From contig JASAMV010008676.1 of NCBI GenBank assembly GCA_030248065.1, positions 44,730 to 108,729 on the forward strand: 64,000 nt of DNA. The letters run 5' to 3'. The notes beneath the pieces were generated by a model. That model was not told the origin of the DNA. It did no database searches and was given only the letters and a program-made list of their open reading frames with translations. The translations under genes and the position numbers were made by a program. The stretch is from Rhynchonema sp. JSB1_4. Lineage: Eukaryota > Nematoda > Chromadorea > Monhysterida > Xyalidae. Positions 33,301-46,321 of the stretch are shown piece after piece. Numbering within the stretch: position 1 is the first letter of the stretch; each line of letters starts with the position of its first letter.

Positions 33301-33829
33301 TGCGTGCCCAGCGAAAAAATATATTCGGTGGTCCAATATGAGTTTCAGAACAATAAGCACAGCAGATGGCAGCTAATGGTTAAATACATGAGCACATGTG
33401 CCAGCAGTATATGGAGGAGAGGTACACATTGGCTCATCATGACCAAACACATAATAAAACCGTACCAGCCAGGCGCCCAACAGATGCATGCGGATCATAC
33501 ATAGATAAGCCCTGAAACAAGCAAATAAACTCCACGTGGGTATATTCATGACCCAGCCTTGAAACCTGCTTGGGGGAAAACAACATCGTTTCTGTGAGCC
33601 ATGCAAGCTTCTGCCTCGATTTTGCTAACAACTGAATGTACCTGTATCCAGCAACAGGTAAAACATAATCTATGGTTTGGTGTTGGCGAACAGCATTTGT
33701 AATGTCAGGCAGTTTGGTCAGACACAGTTTTTCGCATGAATGAACTTGACTGACAAAAATTGACCGGCATAATAACGTCGCGCGTTGCGCACCAGATTCG
33801 TTACTCCACTTAACAGTTATGTAAGTTTT

Positions 33830-34940
33830 AGGTGTTGGCTTAAAGTGACCCTACAATTGAATGTTGACCGCGTTTGTTTGCAGCCATTTTTTCAGAAAAT
33901 AATGAAAGCCAGGCATCAGAAACCCAGATTTAGGGAACGGAATTCCAAATCGTTGCTTTGTGGTGTTTCACGGAGCCCACATATTTTCACAGGAGGAGAA
34001 AAATCGAGAAAAGTTTGAGGCAGGTCTGTGCAAAGCACAAGGTAATCCAATCTTAGATATTTTCGGCGGTTTATACTCAGACGTTTATCTGACAACGAGA
34101 TGTAAAGCATTGTACGAAACGCCATGTGTGATAAATGATAAACGAAACACTCCAAAAAATTAAGCCTTTTTGAAGCACCCTTTTAGTCCAGCACAATTGT
34201 AATAAGCATGTGTGGTGAATGAAATAAGTTGTCAATTGGAAATAAAAATCGTCTAATTATCAAGTACGTTGTTTGTGCTTCCCAGTTTTCAAAACCCCAC
34301 ACAGCTCACACAATGTTTACCACAACATGCGCAAAGCAGCCATTCCCATAGCACACACACACACACACACAAAGCTGAAACATCTATCCCCGGCCGGCTG
34401 TGTGTTGTCGTTGTGCGTGCCCTGTGCGCTGTGAGAATGGCTGCCTTGCGCATGTTGTGGTAAACATTGTGTGAGCTGTGTGGGGTTTTGAAAAACGAAA
34501 AGCACATCCTGAATACCAGATAATTAGACGATTTTTATTTGTAATTGACAACTTATTTCATTCACCACACATGCTTATTAAAATTGTGCTGGAGTAAAAG
34601 GGTGCTTCAAAAAGGCTTGATTTTTGGAGAGTTTCGTTTGTCATTTACCAAGCATGCCGTTTCGTACAATGCTTATTTCGTTCAACAGAGAAACGTCGGT
34701 GTATAAAACGCTGATAATATCTTAGATTGAATTACCTTTTGTTTTGCACAGGCCTGCCTCAAACTTTTTTCTTTTTTTCTCCTCCTGTAAAAACGTGTGG
34801 GCTCCGTGAAACATCACAAAGCAACGAGTTGAAAATCCATTCCCTAAATCTGGGTTTCTGATACCTAGTCTTCATTTTCTGAACAAAAGGACGCCAACAA
34901 ACGCGATCAGCATTCAATTGTGGAGTCGCTTTAAGACCGC
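33830..34940. mobile_element. Long foldback element with about 500-bp arms
   Basis: The segment 33830-34345 is repeated in inverse orientation at 34420-34940 with roughly 85 percent identity by eye. The outer ends read GGCTTAAAGTGACC and its inverse form GGTCTTAAAGCGACTCC. A (CA)12 run and a short unique loop lie at the centre. Frames inside the arms are short and appear on both arms, so they are probably not genes. Confidence 0.75.
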
Positions 34941-36229
34941 TAGAACTCTAACGTGTATTTGAGGATATGACTACTGAAATAAAAGGCAAGAAAAAAGATC
35001 AGCACCAACTGTGTGAATATTTGATGCGTTCATTTTCTCTCTCTGACCGATGTGCGGTCTTCGCAACCTGTGGAACTGAAACATTACTGGATGCGGCAAA
35101 GCCAGCGTCTGTTCACGGCGTCTCATGCGCAGGTGGTTGGACTATAGTACCCATGAGTACCGACGAAAATTACTGACAAAAAAGACTGACATGCACATGA
35201 TACATAACTGGAACATGTCGCCAATATATGGCCAATGGACAAGTTTGTATACATACATACATCAGTGAGCATTATGGGTAAAAGGCACCACATCTGTATA
35301 TAGTAGTTTGCCAGCGGACAAAAATTTTGCTCCATGGGTGCACATGCGCGAAAAATGGATATTAGTTTTGTTTATTCAGCGAAAAAATTATGTCGTGGGG
35401 GTTGAGAAATGCAAATCGCGGGCGCCGATATGAAAAACTGAAATGTTTGACACTGGCTAAAAAGGGCTGATGTCGGTTGAAAAAAAAACAAAGGAAAGCT
35501 AGAATGAGAAAGAAACAAAAGGTTACTTACGCGCGTATGAGTCCAACAAACTTTAACCCATTTAACGGAACAAAACTCACGCATACGTGTAAACAGGTCG
35601 CATCTTCATAGGAGCAAGCTAAGTACATGAGACTGATCCACATAAAGTATTCATGAGAGAGGTACGAGTCAACAGCTGTTTGTATGGTATGGGCAGAGAC
35701 AGTTGTACACTACTATAGGCGCATACCAGTGTACATGGCGCACCTTTTTGGCTCATATCGGCCGGAATATGGGTATGAACCCAGCCGCATAAAACAGGGG
35801 TATCATTTTAAAGTGAAGTGTTTCACTCCGGTGTCGGAAACACACCCCACGCAAGACTTTGTTTGTACAGTATGTGCTGTATCTGCACGAAAAAGTTTCA
35901 TTATAGGTCCATGGGATCTCGGCTGTTTATTAAAAGTGGCGCCACATGAAAAGTGAAAAAGATTCACTTTAGCTCCAGGTCAATGTCCAAACCCAATATG
36001 CACACATGTAGTATCTGATATTCTGGCATTTTATATTACGCTTGTTCAGTATTCTGCACCAGAACCCACAGAGAAGCATATGAACACGAAGCAAGATCTC
36101 CCGTTATCTTTGCTGAATGAACCACGCGATAACATCATGAAATTAATGTTTGTTTTTGAAACCAGAGCAAAAGCAAGAAAGCCACCCGAACAGAAACGAG
36201 CATGGTGCAGCAACTTGAGGAGGAATCCC

Positions 36230-36625
36230 GGCTAATTGCTTGGTCGTCAATGCAAATCGTCTACGCTCGTTGTCAAACCCAAGCAGCCGAGAAATATGTA
36301 CGTGTGAGAACATTGCAGAGTTGACGATGAGAATTGACGATTTGAGTTGACGAGTTGACTATTAGTCGGAATGCATTTTGCTAAGCATATACATTTCGAG
36401 CGACTCCTTTCTGGATGTGTCATGTTTACATTTGAAGACTACCTGTGCAAGAAACCACAAAAGCCTGTCCCATGAAAGCACTCCTCCGCCCGCACTCCGG
36501 GGCTTATAGCACTGTGGTCAAGCCAGATCGTCAAATCTTCTCGTCAACTCAATATATACATTTATTTCTCGCGCTCATTATTTGGGGCTGCTTGAGTTGA
36601 CGATAGGATTTGACGACAGCATACT
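36230..36625. mobile_element. Two family C copies
   Basis: 36230-36370 (CTAATTGCTTGGTCGTCAAT ... GAGTTGACGAGTTGAC) and 36518-36625 (GGTCAAGCCAGATCGTCAAA ... GAGTTGACGATAGG with CGCGCTCATTATTTGGGGC). Confidence 0.65.
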
Positions 36626-37580
36626 TTCAGCCCACTTCGGAGTTTGTTTCAACCAAAAAGAACCTTATTTCATTACTGGCTCCGAGCAGTCCCACTCCTC
36701 TGGCGGCCGGGGAGGCGTTAACTTGGTTATCACATTGCATCCAATACGACGCATACATGTTGGCCTGTCACACGAAGGATCGTCAGAAAAAAATTACAGA
36801 AATATAGGTGCCTTCGTTTGAAGTTTGAAAAGAATTGATACGACAATCGTGAAATATCATGTAATACAAGGTAAAGATAATCACCGCAAAGCACGCGGAA
36901 CAGGAAAGAAAGCTGCGTGACAAAAAAACAAGTGGGCATACCATAATGGTATGGTAATGCATAACAAAACAGTATTTAGTAATGCTTTCAGAACAATATT
37001 GCCGATGAAGAAGTGAAAAACAGAAGCATGGCAGTTTTTTGTTTCTACAGTTTGTAGTAGCCTTTCTACGTCATCACGACGGATAAATGTGCCTATTTGA
37101 CCATCACATCGTTGATCAGGCACACTGTAGTTGCCATGGAGTTTTCACGACCACAAGCAGCCAACGTGCACGGTTCATTTCTCGAATAACAAAACTCGTT
37201 TTCCCGCTTTTTTGCGTGTCACCCACCACCGCCAGAACAGCGACTGACAAACAGCGGGGGACAAAACAGCTGCTCTCAAATGCCGACCCAATATATATGT
37301 ATACTAGACGGGACCCGTGCCTACGGCCCGGCCACAGCGCCGCGCCCGTGCCGTGCCCCCCCCCCCCCCGAAGACCCGTTAGCATACCCAAAGCTACCCG
37401 TGAAAATTGACCCGTCCGCCCTTCCGAGGGAGGGGGCCACAGACACACAGACATACATACACCCCCACGTCTTCCTGTTTTAGTAGTATAGATATACAAT
37501 TCGTGGCGGCTAAATTAAACGTGTGCTGCCTATGTTCAAAAAACAAAGCTTCCGCTGAATCACGAACCCACTGTTTTGTC

Positions 37581-39261
37581 GATTCCGCATCTTTTCGGTC
37601 CAGCGTTCTTTTCGGTCCACAGTACTTTTCGGCCCACGTCACCTTTCGGTTCAGGTGTGCTTTTCGGTCCACAAACATTTCGGTCCAGGTACTTTTCGGA
37701 CCAGGTACGATTCGGTCCAGGTACATTACGGTCCACGAACCTTTCGGTCCAGGTTCGTTTCGGTCCACGTACTTTTCGGTCCACCCCAATTATTTGGGTC
37801 CCTGGTTCGAACTGCGAAGCAAATGAAAAGGACATCGATAATTAGTACCACATGACCAAAAATTCCTTTCCATAGTGAAGGGCCGCGAATGCGTTACAAT
37901 TGTGCGCCACAGCTCGTTGCTTATGTAGTCTCGTTGAAACATCAAGCTTGTATGGCTTATTCAGGATGGACTTAGGCGTACACTTTCGTCAGGCTCAGGC
38001 TTAGGCTTAGACTGATGCGTGTGAGGCGGGTGATGCGAATGAGGTTTAGAAACCCCCACAAACCTAAGCCTCACGACAAGTGTACGCCTAAACCTATCCC
38101 CGAACAAGCCGTACAAGCTTTATGTTTCAACGAGATAGCATAAGCAACGAGCTGGGGCGCGCATGGGTAATGCATTAGCGGCTCTTTACTATGGAAAGGA
38201 TTTTTTTGGCTATGCGGTGATGATTATCGATGTCCTTTTCATTTGCGGCGCACTTTGAACCAAGGACTCAAATAACTGGGGTGGACCGAAAAGTACATGG
38301 ACCGAAACGAACCTGGACCGAAAAGTTCGTGGACAGCAATGTATCTGGACCAGGGTTGGATTAAAAATTTTTTTTATTATCGAACTTTTTTTTTTAAAAA
38401 AAAAAACTTTTTAAATTTTTTTTTTTAAAAATCACTTTTTTTTATTCCGGACCCCCAAAAAATTGGTTTCTAGAAAAATGAAATTTCTGAAATCATGTTA
38501 CTTAGGTATGTTTTGAGGGACACTAAAGAGAACTTCTCCACTGACTTGCATGTTTATGTCGATCACCTGCGATCTAGCCCATTTGGTCACAACTTTGAGA
38601 ACCCGCCCGAAGGTAACTCTGTGGGCATACATATATGACAAAAGGAAGACCAACCTTCTGTTTGTGAATTTGGGGATAAATTTGAAGAGAGATAAAGAGC
38701 TACACCACACTCATGTTGTGTGACAAAAGCAACAAATGACAAATCCACACAACTGCAAATAGGCGAGCAACGTGGAGTCTGTCGATAGCTTACGTCGATA
38801 GCTCAATAACTGCACAGTATACGGTATGGGGTGTCCTATATTATACGTGCAGCGATTGTTGGGATGTCTAGGAACTGTATGAGTCCATTACAACGCCATT
38901 TTAAACTGAAATATAAGCGCCGCAGGCGATTTTTTGAGAATGATGAGCAATAAAACGCATGAAAACATACATTTTTACCTTAAAAAGTGAGAAAATAACG
39001 GAAAAAAGGGGAAAAATAATAAAAAAAAGTGGACTTACTTTTTAAAATTTTAAAATAAAAAAAGTGGCCAACTTTTTTTTTTTAAAAAAAAATTTTTTTT
39101 ACAAAAAAATTTTTACTTTTTTTTTTAATCCAACCCTGATCTGGACCGAATCGTACCTGGTCCGAAAAGTGCCTGGACCGAAATGTTTGTGGACCGAAAA
39201 GCGCCTGGACCAAAAGGTGACATGGACCAAAAAGTACTGTGGACCGAAAAGATACGGAATC
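37581..39261. mobile_element. Foldback element with minisatellite arms
   Basis: Ends are GATTCCGCATCTTTTCGGTCC-like and its inverse GATACGGAATC. Flanks are a perfect 8-bp duplication GTTTTGTC (37573-37580 and 39262-39269). Both arms consist of about 18-bp units of CGGTCCAGGTACTTTTCG type in opposite orientation (37590-37795, and 38280-38350 plus 39139-39255). The centre is also palindromic and carries TTAGGC-type sequence. A hAT-like element is inserted in the right arm. The arms give repeated FGP-type frames that are not genes. Confidence 0.85.
38351..39138. mobile_element. hAT-like non-autonomous element, copy 3, nested in a foldback element
   Basis: CAGGGTTG...CAACCCTG ends with a perfect 8-bp duplication ATCTGGAC (38343-38350 and 39139-39146). 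It interrupts the right arm of the foldback element 37581-39261. Its interior differs from copies 1 and 2. Confidence 0.88.
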
Positions 39262-39409
39262 GTTTTGTCACCCGCTATGTTTTGTCACCAGCTGTTTTGA
39301 CACCCAAATCGGAAATTGTCCAAATCCGCCGTAGTTCCGTTTATTGGTCACACATGCATACCTGGTGGGTTTCATAATCCCAATCGTGAGTGGACGTACA
39401 CTGAGGGTG

Positions 39410-39654
39410 AAATTTTCGAAACGGTGTAAAGGTCAGTTGGGCGTAAAGGTCAGTTTAAAGTTCGGTCGAAAGCTCGGTTGGCGTACGTAGCTCGGTGTGA
39501 ACGCGAAACGTTATTTACGGAACCTGTTATTAACGTGGAATGTTTCAAGTTTACACCGAGGTCTATTACACTGAGCTGTCGACCGAGCTTTCGACCGACC
39601 TTTACACCCAACTGACCTATGTATACACCGTTTCGAAAATATCACCCTGAGACT
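39410..39654. mobile_element. Palindromic element family D, short copy
   Basis: Ends GGGTGAAATTTTCGAAACGG and its inverse with GTAAAGGTCAGTTGGG arms. Flanked by TGA on each side; 245 bp. Confidence 0.75.
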
Positions 39655-40502
39655 GAAAGTCGACGATCAAATGACCAGATACATTATATTCTGTATACGT
39701 ACGTTTGGCGACGGTGGCATGACAGGTGTGGAAGTTTCGACGGAAATATTTCTGCTGATTGGAAGTGCATAGCAGTATTCATAATCGAAAAAGATTGGGA
39801 TAGATTTTGAAAGCAAGTATCGCAGAACCACAGCATTTCGTGCACAAGTACATACATTTACCTTCGATGTAAGGCAGCAGCTGTGAACTGCAGCTACATA
39901 TGCGGCTGCTCTAACGCATGTGCTGCACTTACAGTATACCTACATACCTATCCACAGTAACAACCACTGGTTGATTCTCCAAAAGGCTGACGTTGGCACA
40001 TTAAGGTACAATACACCAAGGTCTGACTATGCACTTGCTGGCACACTAGGTGATTTTAATCTTGGAACCCGTTTGTTTAGCATTTGTTACTGTATGTAAA
40101 TGCTGGCACTCTTGTTGTGACTTGGCTTCGTGCGCAAATAAATAGGCAAGCGCCATAAGGTTTTTTCTGATATCATTGGCTTTGATTGAAACATTACGGT
40201 ACTTATAGCTTGACTTACCGAGCATTTTCTCAGAAGACTACACTTTTTCATCTGTCAGGTAACGTTTGTTTTTTTTTTCAGATTTTTTCTTGATCTTGTG
40301 GCATATCTCGATGTGTGCGGATGATAAATGCGCCGGTTGCAAGCTAGGTAAAAGACCGTTTTTTTAACTTTCAACACCTCACTGAGCAGTGCATACACAC
40401 ATAATCGCAATGTGACTCTGATGTGAGAAACACCATCGAATCCCAGAACCGCTGGAAGGAAACCTGGCTCAGTAATGTTTCAGTCGGAGAGATCAAAGAA
40501 AT

Positions 40503-40627
40503 ATGGCTAATGGTTTTGTCGTCAAATAAAGTCGTCGAACACATGAGCCCCAAATGAGCGCGAAAATAAGACATGAGTTTGACGACAAAATTTGACCACA
40601 TGATTTGACGACATTACTATAAGCCAG
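40503..40627. mobile_element. Element family C, copy near 40.5 kb
   Basis: Closest relative of 4755-4883, with the same GAGCCCCAAATGAGCGCG core and ACATTACTATAAGCC end. Confidence 0.75.
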
Positions 40628-42004
40628 AAATTTGTTCCAATATTAAATAGGTCACATTGTACGCGTATAGTGTGCATGTTAATCTTGGTGGTCTTGGTTA
40701 ATAACGTGGTCTTCTGCTTTCACATTTGCTGAAACATCAGCCATCTAATCCTGACTGGCCTCGCGTAGCCCGGCTTGGTCTGGTTGGCTGCTGTTTCACA
40801 CATTTTGATGTAAGATACACACACCCATTATTTTCTAAATCAATTACATGCGCGCGAGAGACCATGTTCAGTAAAGTTACCGTATGACGTCATGCCTGGG
40901 AAATCTGAATTTGCTTCAAAGATGCACCAGTAGGACAAGAAGAGCACTCAAGCGCGTGCAGACACACAGGTTAACGCTTAATTTAACCCAGACACCCGCC
41001 CCCGTCTTCCGTTTCGCGCAAACTTGTGTATTTGCTGCGCCGTGTGATTTCAGTTTTTTTTGTCATTTTTTGTGCTTTTCCTGTTCTTTTTTAACTGTTG
41101 GTTATTTCTTCTGGTTATTTTTGGTGTTCACTGTTTCTGCGCATATGGCCGTAGTTTCAGATGTGGGACAGCGGGACAGAGAACTGCAATCTTAACGCAA
41201 CCACATACCCATATTTGATCGCATGAGTATACAGGCGGACGAAAAAAACGGTTTTCGGAAGTATAAAAGCCGAAAAGACCCACAATTTTCCGGGGCCCGA
41301 ATACTTCTGTTATGGGCGTACTTTGTCGGTTTTTTTATCTTTGTTTTTGCTCGTTCAGGGCAAATTGAGTTGACGACTGCAGTTGATGATTTGTGTTGAC
41401 GACCAAGTAATTGGCCCAAAGTCGCAAAGACCTACCGTAGCCGCACTGTATGCTTGGTCTTGCACTAAGGACATTCGTTCTTTGCCAGATATCATCGGAT
41501 GAAAACGTTTGAAAAAGCTTTGCTGATAATTCTAGCTTGAGCCAACCGATCGAATGGACATAATCACGTTGAAATCATATTGTTTGTTGGGTATCAGTGC
41601 AACCGAGCTATAAACTGCGGTCAATTCGCTTGTGAACATATGATTTTTCGCAACAAAGGCAAACGTCCGATGAACAAGAGCTTACTTGCCACATTGTTTG
41701 CATACCTGTAGAATTAGCGGTTTGGTGTGGTTCGCGTTGTGAAAATCAACGGTGGCCGCTCGTGGTATGTTTAAGAGCGCCGCGCTGAGTTTAGCGTGAC
41801 GCGCTAAGTGTAGAATGGCGAAAATAGAATTGAACAACAAATTGGATCAACGCAGAATGACCGGAAGTTGTTGTGGCGCTCCAAGTATGATCAGGAGTTG
41901 CTACCCGCGATCTCAGTGAACGAAATACTGTTACTCCAATCGCGATTCTGAATTCAGTTCTGGAACCGATTGATTTTTATCTTAAACCGGCCCCGCCGTT
42001 ATAG

Positions 42005-42482
42005 TTTTTTGGGCTTTTGACCACGTTTTTCTTGCTCATATCGTTAGTTGGTATCGAGAACAAGAACATTAATTTTGACGAACTTTACCAAAGTGGCGAT
42101 TACCCACCGAAATCGATCCGCAAACTTGGCCTATCGGGAACAAAACTGACCGATATTGACGCACATTTGCACACGATAATCAGGAATTACAAGGGAAATT
42201 CAAAATCACAGGGACGTGTCATACATAGGCAGCGGGTCACGGTAGTCCGATAAAACATTAGCTGTTTTGCAAAAGATAAATGTTTTGTCAAGCTACCGTA
42301 ACCCGGCGTCAGTGTTTTCGTAACCCTATACCACCGTCAGTGATTTTGAATTTTGCTTTGCAAATCCTGATTTCCACGCACAGGCTGTGCTTCAATATTG
42401 GGCTGGTTCATTCCCGAACGTCCGTGTTGGTGAATTGATTTCGATCAGTAATCGTCATTCTGGTGAAGTACTTCAAGGTTAA
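42005..42482 (+). CDS. Candidate secreted or membrane-anchored protein, partial, unknown function
   Basis: Two possible exons, 42005-42241 and 42384-42482, join in phase to an open frame of 111 residues ending in TAA. The frame opens right after an acceptor-like TTATAG with a hydrophobic stretch (FFGLLTTFFLLISLVG) that could be the core of a signal peptide, followed by a polar region. The methionine must lie in an unseen upstream exon. The second exon follows a good acceptor (CACGCACAG). I do not recognise the sequence. Weak points: the donor at 42242 sits inside a small inverted repeat (CACGGTAG / CTACCGTA), there are repeats on both sides, and no similarity could be tested. Confidence 0.3.
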
Positions 42483-42679
42483 TGTTCTTGATCCCAGTGC
42501 CAACTAACAATGCAAACACAAAAAACGAGGTCGAAGACCCAAAAAAACAATGGCGGCGGGCCCGCTTTAAGTACCATCCCGAATCGATACCATCGCCAAT
42601 AGCGGAGCCCAAAAAGTGACCTTGTACTGAGTGCAGTAATGTTGGTCTGTTTCGCCCTACTTTCGCAGGCAGACCCAGA

Positions 42680-43153
42680 CAGGGTTGGGCGAAAAAAACG
42701 ACGGCGTTTTTTCTTTAAAAAAACGACGTTTTTTGACAAAAAACGTCTGGGTCATTTTTCGTTTTTTTAAATCCTGAATTTCCTTGATTTGCCCTGATTT
42801 TTCAGGGAGAGTACCCTGATTTTCAAGGAAAATCAATTTTTGTCTCATTTTTTTTTCAAATAAATTTCGACCAATTTTTACTTTGTCGAGATACATCGAT
42901 ATACGGAGTTTGACTTTCAATGATGACACCGGCCAAAGTTGGTCCCATGATGCGGGTCTGATATGGGATGTTAACACCTCTCTAGAAAGGGGGTTGAAAC
43001 CCGCTTATTTTGCCTCAGAACACAAAGAATTACTTCATTTAACCACGTTTTATTCCCAACATGGGCGTTTTCCAACTTTTTTGGGGCAATTTCGGTCATC
43101 TGGGCGTTTTTAAAAAAACGAATTTTGAAAAAAACGTTTTTTGACCAACCCTG
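42680..43153. mobile_element. hAT-like element, copy 5, without matching flanks
   Basis: CAGGGTTGGGC at the left and CCAACCCTG at the right with A/T- and ACG-rich subterminal repeats. The flanks GACCCAGA and GTTTTGTG do not match, so the copy may be recombinant or have lost its duplication. Confidence 0.6.
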
Positions 43154-43281
43154 GTTTTGTGTGGGCAAAATCTATTCGCGTGGTGACCAAAAATACATGC
43201 TCGCGTGTATTGTAGAAATCCAGTTTGGTTTGGGTTTGCGGCGCTTCCAATGTTTTTGCGTGCGCATATTACACGAGCGAA

Positions 43282-43316
43282 AAATAACAAACAAAAAAAA
43301 AACAAAAAAAAAAAAA

Positions 43317-43365
<49 letters not shown>

Positions 43366-43379
43366 AAAAACAAACAAAA

Positions 43380-43413
<34 letters not shown>
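43282..43413. repeat. A-rich low-complexity tract
   Basis: About 130 bp of almost pure A with scattered C. It yields poly-Lys and poly-Phe frames on the two strands; none is a gene. Confidence 0.95.
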
Positions 43414-43415
<2 letters not shown>

Positions 43416-44084
43416 AAACAAACCCCAAACCAACCCGGAGAACTTTTCATCGATTTGCCACCGATAGGCATGATAACAGATGTTGCTATAAACGTATACT
43501 TATACATATGTATGCATGTACATATATGTACTCTTATTGTGTCTGTTTGTGTTATTGTTCTTCATTCTGAGTCAATCTAGGTTCACACTGACGATGACGC
43601 TCTGACAATACCGTGCGAAGGATGCTTCTGTTATCATTTATCTGTTTATTATTCTGTTATCATGCTCATTAGTGCACAATGGCATGCAAACTGTAGCCAA
43701 CCCAAATTACATACAGTACCTAAGTGTTAACAATACAACAATAACAAGATCAATATCGTTTCACAAAGCCAGCTCGTATGTGTTTTTGCGGTTGGCCCTC
43801 TGGTGTATCCGCACTGACGATTATCTGGTGTACCGTCCTTCTGTGAAACAAGTAAAACGGGCCACCAGAAACCCGAAGTATTATTACACTCGGGTTGACC
43901 GGATTATTTCGGAAAAATAAGCATGAGCAGCTGCGTACATACATGCAGCAAAACTGAAGTCACATGACCCTGAAAATTGAATAACTGCCGAGCACGAGTT
44001 TTACTAGTGCCCAGTACAACATACAGTTGCCTGTTTACACGTTGCCCTTGGTTACAGTTACACCCCACACGCGCAGACATGAAG

Positions 44085-44240
44085 TGTTCTGCTTGGGTAC
44101 GGTAGCAGAGGTGAGACAACACTTCATGGCATGAACTGTTGTCTCACATGAAGTGTCTCAGACTTCACATGAAGTGTTGACTCGCATGAACTTTCTTCTC
44201 ACATGAAGTATTGACACGGAATGAAGTGTTGTCCTCGGAC
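44085..44240. repeat. Tandem ATGAAGTGT-type repeat
   Basis: Units of roughly 18-22 bp containing CACATGAAGTGT alternate with TTGTCTC or TTGACTC several times. The tract is imperfect and has no coding content. Confidence 0.6.
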
Positions 44241-44721
44241 CGTAAATTAGAGGCAGCACACGCCGGGAAGCGGGCGCCGTAAAAAGGTGCCAGTCCTGCG
44301 GGCTTCAAATGGAAAACGGACGTGTATGTGTGCACCCGAACGTCTTTGTGTTTTTTTATCCTAATGAATATCCATTCGTCAACAAAACCTTGTGACTTCA
44401 CTCGAATGACTGGATGATGATAATAGTGCGCGATTGTTTACATCAACAGTTTCCAACCAATAAATGCGGGTGTTCGCTTTCACTGTGTGTACTCACTTGA
44501 GTTTGACCAGCCAGTCTAAGTCGCCTTACTTCCATTGCTTGCTGGCCATTTCAAACATTGAAGTGTCTGGCAACGTTTGTGTGACTATTAATCACATTGG
44601 TCGGTGTATATTTGGAAACACTCAGCTCTACACTCTGTTTTGTTGTGTTTTTCATTTGATTTACACGCAGTTCCGATCACGATAACAGCATTCCCTCAAA
44701 TGTAATCAAAAATCAGACTAG

Positions 44722-44946
44722 TATAGTCCGACAAGACTTTTGAGAGAACACGTTTCAAACGCGTTGCCTGATTCGTAAAGCGCAAGCAGCTCGCGCAGCC
44801 AGCTAAATTCGCAGCAACAATCACGTCACACTGGCGTGCTTGAGTGCGGTTTGGCAGTCACTTGACAGGCTTATACTAGCTAATACACATACGCATAATG
44901 CGCTTTACGGATCATGCAACGCGCTTGAAACGTTTCTGCCAAGTAT
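44722..44946. mobile_element. Palindromic element family H, copy 1
   Basis: Inverted CAAACGCGTTGCCTGATTCG / GATCATGCAACGCGCTTG arms followed by GTAAAGCGCA. Relatives at 51848 and 60537. Confidence 0.75.
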
Positions 44947-44959
44947 ACATTGTCTGTAC

Positions 44960-45622
44960 CAGGGTTGTTTCAGAAAAAAGTGGTTAATTAAAAAAAATTT
45001 ATAAAAAAAATTTTTTTTTGAAACAGATTTTGCTTTTCCAAAAATGGCCTTTTTCGAGGCAAAAAAAATTGGCACTTTTTTTCTGTGGACGGGACAAATT
45101 TTCCAAAATCGAGCCTGCGGCGCCCTGTATTGTCCCCAAATCCGTACAGGGATGCGCGGGGCTGGTTTTTTATAGTGATGTGGCACCGATAATGTACTAC
45201 TGCATGCTGCTACACATGTATATATGCAGGTCTGGTGCAAAACCGGGCACGCAAAGTCGATCTGACACGCAAGATTTGGGCTGTAATCGATATTTTGATG
45301 GTCGTATACTAGATATACGGCATTAGATGCATTAAAATACGTTGTACGGCAAGCTACAACACATTAGAGTAACATCGTTAGTCAACATCAACCTCAGAAG
45401 ACTGGTAGGAGACCATAGAATCTGCACAATACTGCCGGGTGTCACCACACAAGTTGGGTCTCAGGCGAAAATTTTTCAATTTTTGAAAAATATGTTACAT
45501 CGATTTCATTTATCCTGAAACGTCGTTTGCAACACTATTTCTAATAAAAAAAAATTTTCGTCAAAAGAAAAAAAAATTTTTTGAAAAAAGCTCGTTAATT
45601 AAAAATTTTTTTTTCAACCCTG
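44960..45622. mobile_element. hAT-like non-autonomous element, copy 2
   Basis: Same ends and clearly homologous interior as the copy at 16761, flanked by GTCTGTAC and GTGTGTAC (7 of 8 match). The 10-bp-scale gap to the upstream palindromic element at 44722-44946 shows how densely elements are packed here. Confidence 0.85.
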
Positions 45623-46321
45623 GTGTGTACGTGCACACCAACTATACGTGTACACGTACGTGGCACAAACTCAGAGCGCATGGGGATGCTGTATTGTGGT
45701 TTAGGTACTAAGGTAAGTCCAGCTGATTTTCAAACATACCGTATGTAGCTCTAGTAAACTACAAGACAAAAATAGTTCGAAACATTGCATGGCACCTGTT
45801 GTTGCATCAAACCTGCATATTTTGAGCAAAGAACCGACGTTCGTGTGTTGTGTGTGATCCATTGGCCGCAGCATACAGCTTTGAAAATCAGACCGTGTGT
45901 ACCCACGAAATAATGTAGGTCTGAGAACTATACAGTATCTTTGGCGACAACCCCGCACTTTCAGCTGAAAAAAATCTTATTGTGCTCCTAGTGCTTCGCA
46001 TGGGAATATTCATTTTTTTTATTTGTGACAAGAAAATCGACTACAAAAAATGAGATGCGCGTGCCGAGCGCGTCTGAATTCAAATGAAAATCGATTACAA
46101 ATTTGACAATGACCTTTTGATATGCGTATTTGTTGGAAAGTTTTGAAGCCACTAGTTTGAAGTTTCCTAGTTTCGAACTACCGTTCACATAATGATAGGT
46201 TTGAACTCGGGTTAGCACAAAAGATTGGCGAAAGTTGGCCAAAAAGACGTTGTCGCCAATTTTGTAACCGATTTTCATCTGAATTCAGCAGAAAGACGCG
46301 CTATGTTAGCGCGACGATAAG

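Larger units (their letters stand above)
32409..42004. other. Repeat-rich stretch with no supported gene
   Basis: Holds the long foldback (33830-34940), minisatellite foldback (37581-39261) and family C and D elements. Remaining DNA shows only short unsupported frames. Confidence 0.6.

Noticed and set aside
33960..34163. 67-codon frame inside the long foldback
   Set aside because: Lies wholly in an arm of an inverted repeat; the matching arm does not preserve the frame.
37407..37855. Frames with repeated FGP or LDR-type units
   Set aside because: They come from the 18-bp units of the foldback element and occur in several frames and on both strands.
43096..43580. Poly-Lys and poly-Phe frames over 100 codons
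   Set aside because: Translation of an A-rich tract and the edge of a hAT-like element.
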